Shown one piece after another: positions 61,332-64,000 of a DNA stretch of 64,000 bases. This DNA comes from an uncultured Clostridium sp. (GTDB lineage: Bacteria; Bacillota; Clostridia; TANB77; CAG-508): positions 1 through 64,000 of the forward strand of contig USFR01000008.1 in the NCBI GenBank assembly GCA_900553945.1, written 5' to 3'. How positions within the stretch are numbered: position 1 is the stretch's first letter; each line of letters opens with the position of its first letter. Position numbers and translations under genes: made by a program. The notes under the pieces were generated by a model that ran no database searches, was not told the DNA's origin, and saw nothing but the letters and a program-made list of their open reading frames with translations.

Positions 61332-64000
61332 CTATAGATTGGCTAGTCTTCTTAGCACTTCATCTATATTATATAGTTCTTCTCCCGTTATCTCTGATGC
61401 TTGCACATTCAATTTATCAAGTTCTTCAAGTGATTTTGCAAATGCTATTGCCTTTGGAGTTATTGTTGTTGATTTCTTACTAGAAGATCCTTTTGATGCA
61501 TTTTTAATATTTTTAACTAATCTTTCAACACTGCTTCCAGATGTTACTTGACTTGCATTTCCGCTGCTTTGAGCTTGTTTTCCATTTTGGCTTGGATGAA
61601 CATTAATATCTGTTCCATATGTACCTTTTCCGCCTTCTGAATTTCCAGCATTCACTCCTCCATTTTGTTGTGGTGCATTTGCACTACTATTTGGATTTGC
61701 TCTATCTATCGCTGATAATTCTTTAATTTGTTCTTTTAATGATTTACCTTTTCCTTTTGATGCTATATTATTACCAATGCTATCGTTATTTCTTGCTTTT
61801 TCTCTTTTTTCAACTGTTCTTCTTTGGTTATTTGCTAATTCCTTTTCAACTTTTGCAATGAACGTATTGCTCATTGTTACGCCTTCACCTTTTTTATCTA
61901 ATATTTCATTAATTTCTTTTGCAATACCTTCTATATCTCTAGGCGTTATTCTTTCACTTGATGGATCAAAACTAGGTACTTTAGTTTTGTAATTTTGAAT
62001 TGCTTTATATATATCTATTTCTGATAATGGTTTTGCCAATATTCTTGCTTCTTTTAGCAATTGTTCTTTTTTCTTCTCTTCCATTTTCTTTGCAAATTCA
62101 GGACTAATTTTCTTCATTTGCTCAATCTTCTCTGCTGTTGTACCTGATAGTTCTTTAAATTTTTCTTCAAGTTCCTCTTCTTTTTCTTGAGCTAATGCTA
62201 AAACTTCTGCATACATCTCAGTTGTGTCTATATCGTCTGCTTCAGCAATTTCTTTAAGTGTCGTTTTTGCTGATGAATATTTTAAATTGCCTATATCTAA
62301 TTTTTCTAATACCTGTTCTAATTTTGACTGACTAAGTTCTCTAAATCTTTTATTAAATTCTTCTTGTGTAATTTTTTCATAAACATCTGATCCTGGCATA
62401 TATAGCATTCCTATATCTGTTGGATCATATGGTGCCCCTCCACCTGCTGGATTTATTCCTGAACCTAGTGTTGTTAAATGATAATTAATTCCTAATGCTT
62501 TAAATCTTGATACTAGTTTTTGGTGTGATGCACTATTTCTTGATGCAATACCTTTCATTCTATAACTTCCAAAATATAATGGATTTTTGAATGCACCTTT
62601 TATTTTTGCTTTTCTAATTAAATCTGCTGTCTTTTCTGTTGAGCTAAATGTCGAATCTAGTACTTTAATTCCTGTTTGTGGCTCTGCTACAAGCAATGGA
62701 ATTGCTGCCATTCCCTTACCTACTACCTTAATTAGTTCTTTACCAACTCCAACACCTTCTTTTATACCTTTTTGAACTTCTTTTCTTCTTTGTTCCTTTT
62801 CTTTTTTCTTTTTCTTCATTTCAGCTTCTTGTTCAGGTGTTCTTTGAATATTAGTTCCATATTTTTTAACTATTTCTTCTTCAATATAATCTATACCATT
62901 TGAAATTTGCGTAGCTGCAGCCATTGCTGGTCTTCCAATTACTTTTCCAATAATTTTTCCTTGACTCTTTACTGTTCCTTTAACTAATCTTGAATTTGCT
63001 ACAGCTTTTATTTGTAGAGCAGTTGGTGCTATTTTATCAATAGTTAGCTTATCAATTCCACTTCCACCTTTTCCTGAACTAAATCCAAAAATCTTTCTTA
63101 TTATTGGATCAACTTTTAACATAAAATTCATAAATATAAATGCTATGAATATTCCGACTACTGAATTTTCACTTAAGTCTAATGCCGTTTTCACAAAAAT
63201 TGTATATATCAGTGCATGCATTGATTGTAGTATTACTGAATACATAAAATCTTTCATCCAGTTTCCATACATCTCTCCGCCTTTTCCGCTTTTTATTTAT
63301 TTTTTGCACTGCATACGATACTGAAACAAATGGTGATATTATTGCTAGTATCATAATTGTTAAATATCTCTTGAAATATAGTAATAAAAATCTTATTGAG
63401 TAATATACTAAAACTGCATACATAACCAGTCCAGCTGTACCTGTTGTTGCTTTTAGCGAATATGCTTTTGTACGTACACTCTCATATAAAGATAATTCTG
63501 TTCCATCTTCATATTTTGGAATAATCCAACTTATAAATGTTTCATTTACACTAATTATAAAATACATTATATAGTGTATTGTAAATACTAATATAAATCC
63601 AGCAATCCAGCTTACTAGCATTTGTTTGTAAACAGCTTTTTTCTCTGCTACAGTTGTTATTGCCATTCTTATTCCTAAGTATAATAATATTATTAGCATA
63701 ATCAATATTGCCATAGTTCTAAAAACATAATACCAAATTGCTACATTTTCTTTTATTATATAAACGATACCATTTTCATCAACAACAGCACCACCTGCTG
63801 ATTCAAAGTTGAAAAAGTTTGCATCTAAAATTGGAATCTTATTATATACAATATTTTCAACTGTAACATCTGCTTCTGATGAAGTTGTTAGCTGTACGTT
63901 TCCTCCTATGTCTGCTATTCTTTGCATTCCTTCACTTACATAATCATTTGCATCGTTTTCGTCTCCGCTAGCTTGTGGTTGCTCTTTTGTTTCATTGTCT
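61332..64000 (-). CDS. TrbL/VirB6-like polytopic membrane protein, with a +1 frameshift at a CGG codon, 5' end outside the window
   Basis: Large membrane protein with an N-terminal multi-pass part that resembles TrbL/VirB6 channel proteins of type IV secretion systems: WYYVFRTMAILIMLIILLYLG, a segment near IAGFILVFTIHYIMYF, VMYAVLVYYSIRFLLLYFKR and ISPFVSVSYAV. The zero frame goes on as QKINKKRKRRRD and loses membrane character. Skipping the C of CGG 63288-63286 gives NKK-GKGGEMYGNWMKDFMYSVIL, two more membrane segments, and a 500-residue charged, coiled-coil cytoplasmic tail (KKKKEKEQRRKEVQKG, then Asn/Ser/Gly-rich). The frame is open to position 64000. Assignment to TrbL is by topology, not by motif. 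Confidence 0.75.
63286..63288 (-). other. CGG +1 frameshift site in the TrbL-like gene
   Basis: Zero frame reads AAG CGG AAA AGG CGG AGA GAT. Skipping the first C gives AAG GGA AAA GGC GGA GAG ATG, which joins two halves of a membrane protein that overlap by about 100 nt. A second in-frame CGG four codons on (63279-63277) would give the same downstream frame. Confidence 0.7.

Noticed and set aside
61796..61800. Toxin partner for the ribbon-helix-helix protein
   Set aside because: No small ORF with a ribosome binding site and toxin-like features is found next to it; the neighbour is the large membrane protein gene.
4188..63927. The four frame breaks as ordinary sequencing or assembly errors
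   Set aside because: Random single-base insertions should not always fall on an in-frame CGG and always uncover a GGN glycine, when CGG is otherwise absent from the reading frames. I keep error as the null hypothesis to test, not as the explanation.

Overview
The window is a very AT-rich stretch of chromosome from an endospore-forming, Gram-positive Clostridia-type bacterium. The evidence is sigma-G, a SpoIVFA/SpoIVFB pair, a YlmC/YmxH-type protein, sortase, the LL-diaminopimelate aminotransferase route (DapL), DapF, GatCAB, Hsp33, CarD and Firmicutes-style operons (dnaG-rpoD, gdpP-rplI-dnaB). Most genes lie on the minus strand. I see no phage, insertion sequence or CRISPR array.

Layout. 1-2.6 kb: cyclophilin, L21/L27 operon, a small membrane protein, tRNA-Met. 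2.7-6 kb: dnaG-rpoD-small ORF. 6.1-6.4 kb: two fold-back repeats. 6.5-9.4 kb: anaerobic ribonucleotide reductase. 9.9-16.7 kb: ftsH, tilS, dnaB, rplI, gdpP. 16.9-21.7 kb: dapL and sporulation genes. 21.7-29.1 kb: dapF, a metallo-beta-lactamase-fold protein, SDR, MscS, sortase, CarD, dUTPase, a G5/lytic transglycosylase protein. 29.3-35.3 kb: lemA, gatCAB, an unknown gene, Hsp33. 35.6-43.8 kb: rpoC, rpoB, rpsT. 44-49.7 kb: membrane proteins, yraN, dprA, comM. 49.9-59.2 kb: two very large paralogous thioester-domain adhesins with DUF11 repeats. 59.6-64 kb: a D,D-carboxypeptidase, tRNA-Gly, tRNA-Cys, a ribbon-helix-helix protein and a TrbL/VirB6-like membrane protein that runs off the window.

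The main discovery candidate is a shared break in four genes: dnaG, the spoIVFA-like M23 gene, sigG and the TrbL-like gene. Each loses its frame exactly at an in-frame CGG codon, and each continues perfectly in the +1 frame if the C is skipped, so that a glycine GGN codon is read. I checked by hand every other CCG/CGG triplet inside the genes of this window and found no in-frame CGG used as an ordinary sense codon. This suggests that CGG is unassigned in this organism and that CGGN is decoded as a +1 frameshift or four-base codon.

A second candidate is a family of long fold-back repeats (four copies, two subfamilies). Their outer arms differ from copy to copy yet stay complementary, which points to a structured RNA or a hairpin-dependent mobile element. 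Other notable features are an L27 without the Firmicutes N-terminal extension and without a neighbouring prp gene, apparent AUU and AUA start codons for comM and dprA, and a terminator hairpin that contains the dapF ribosome binding site.
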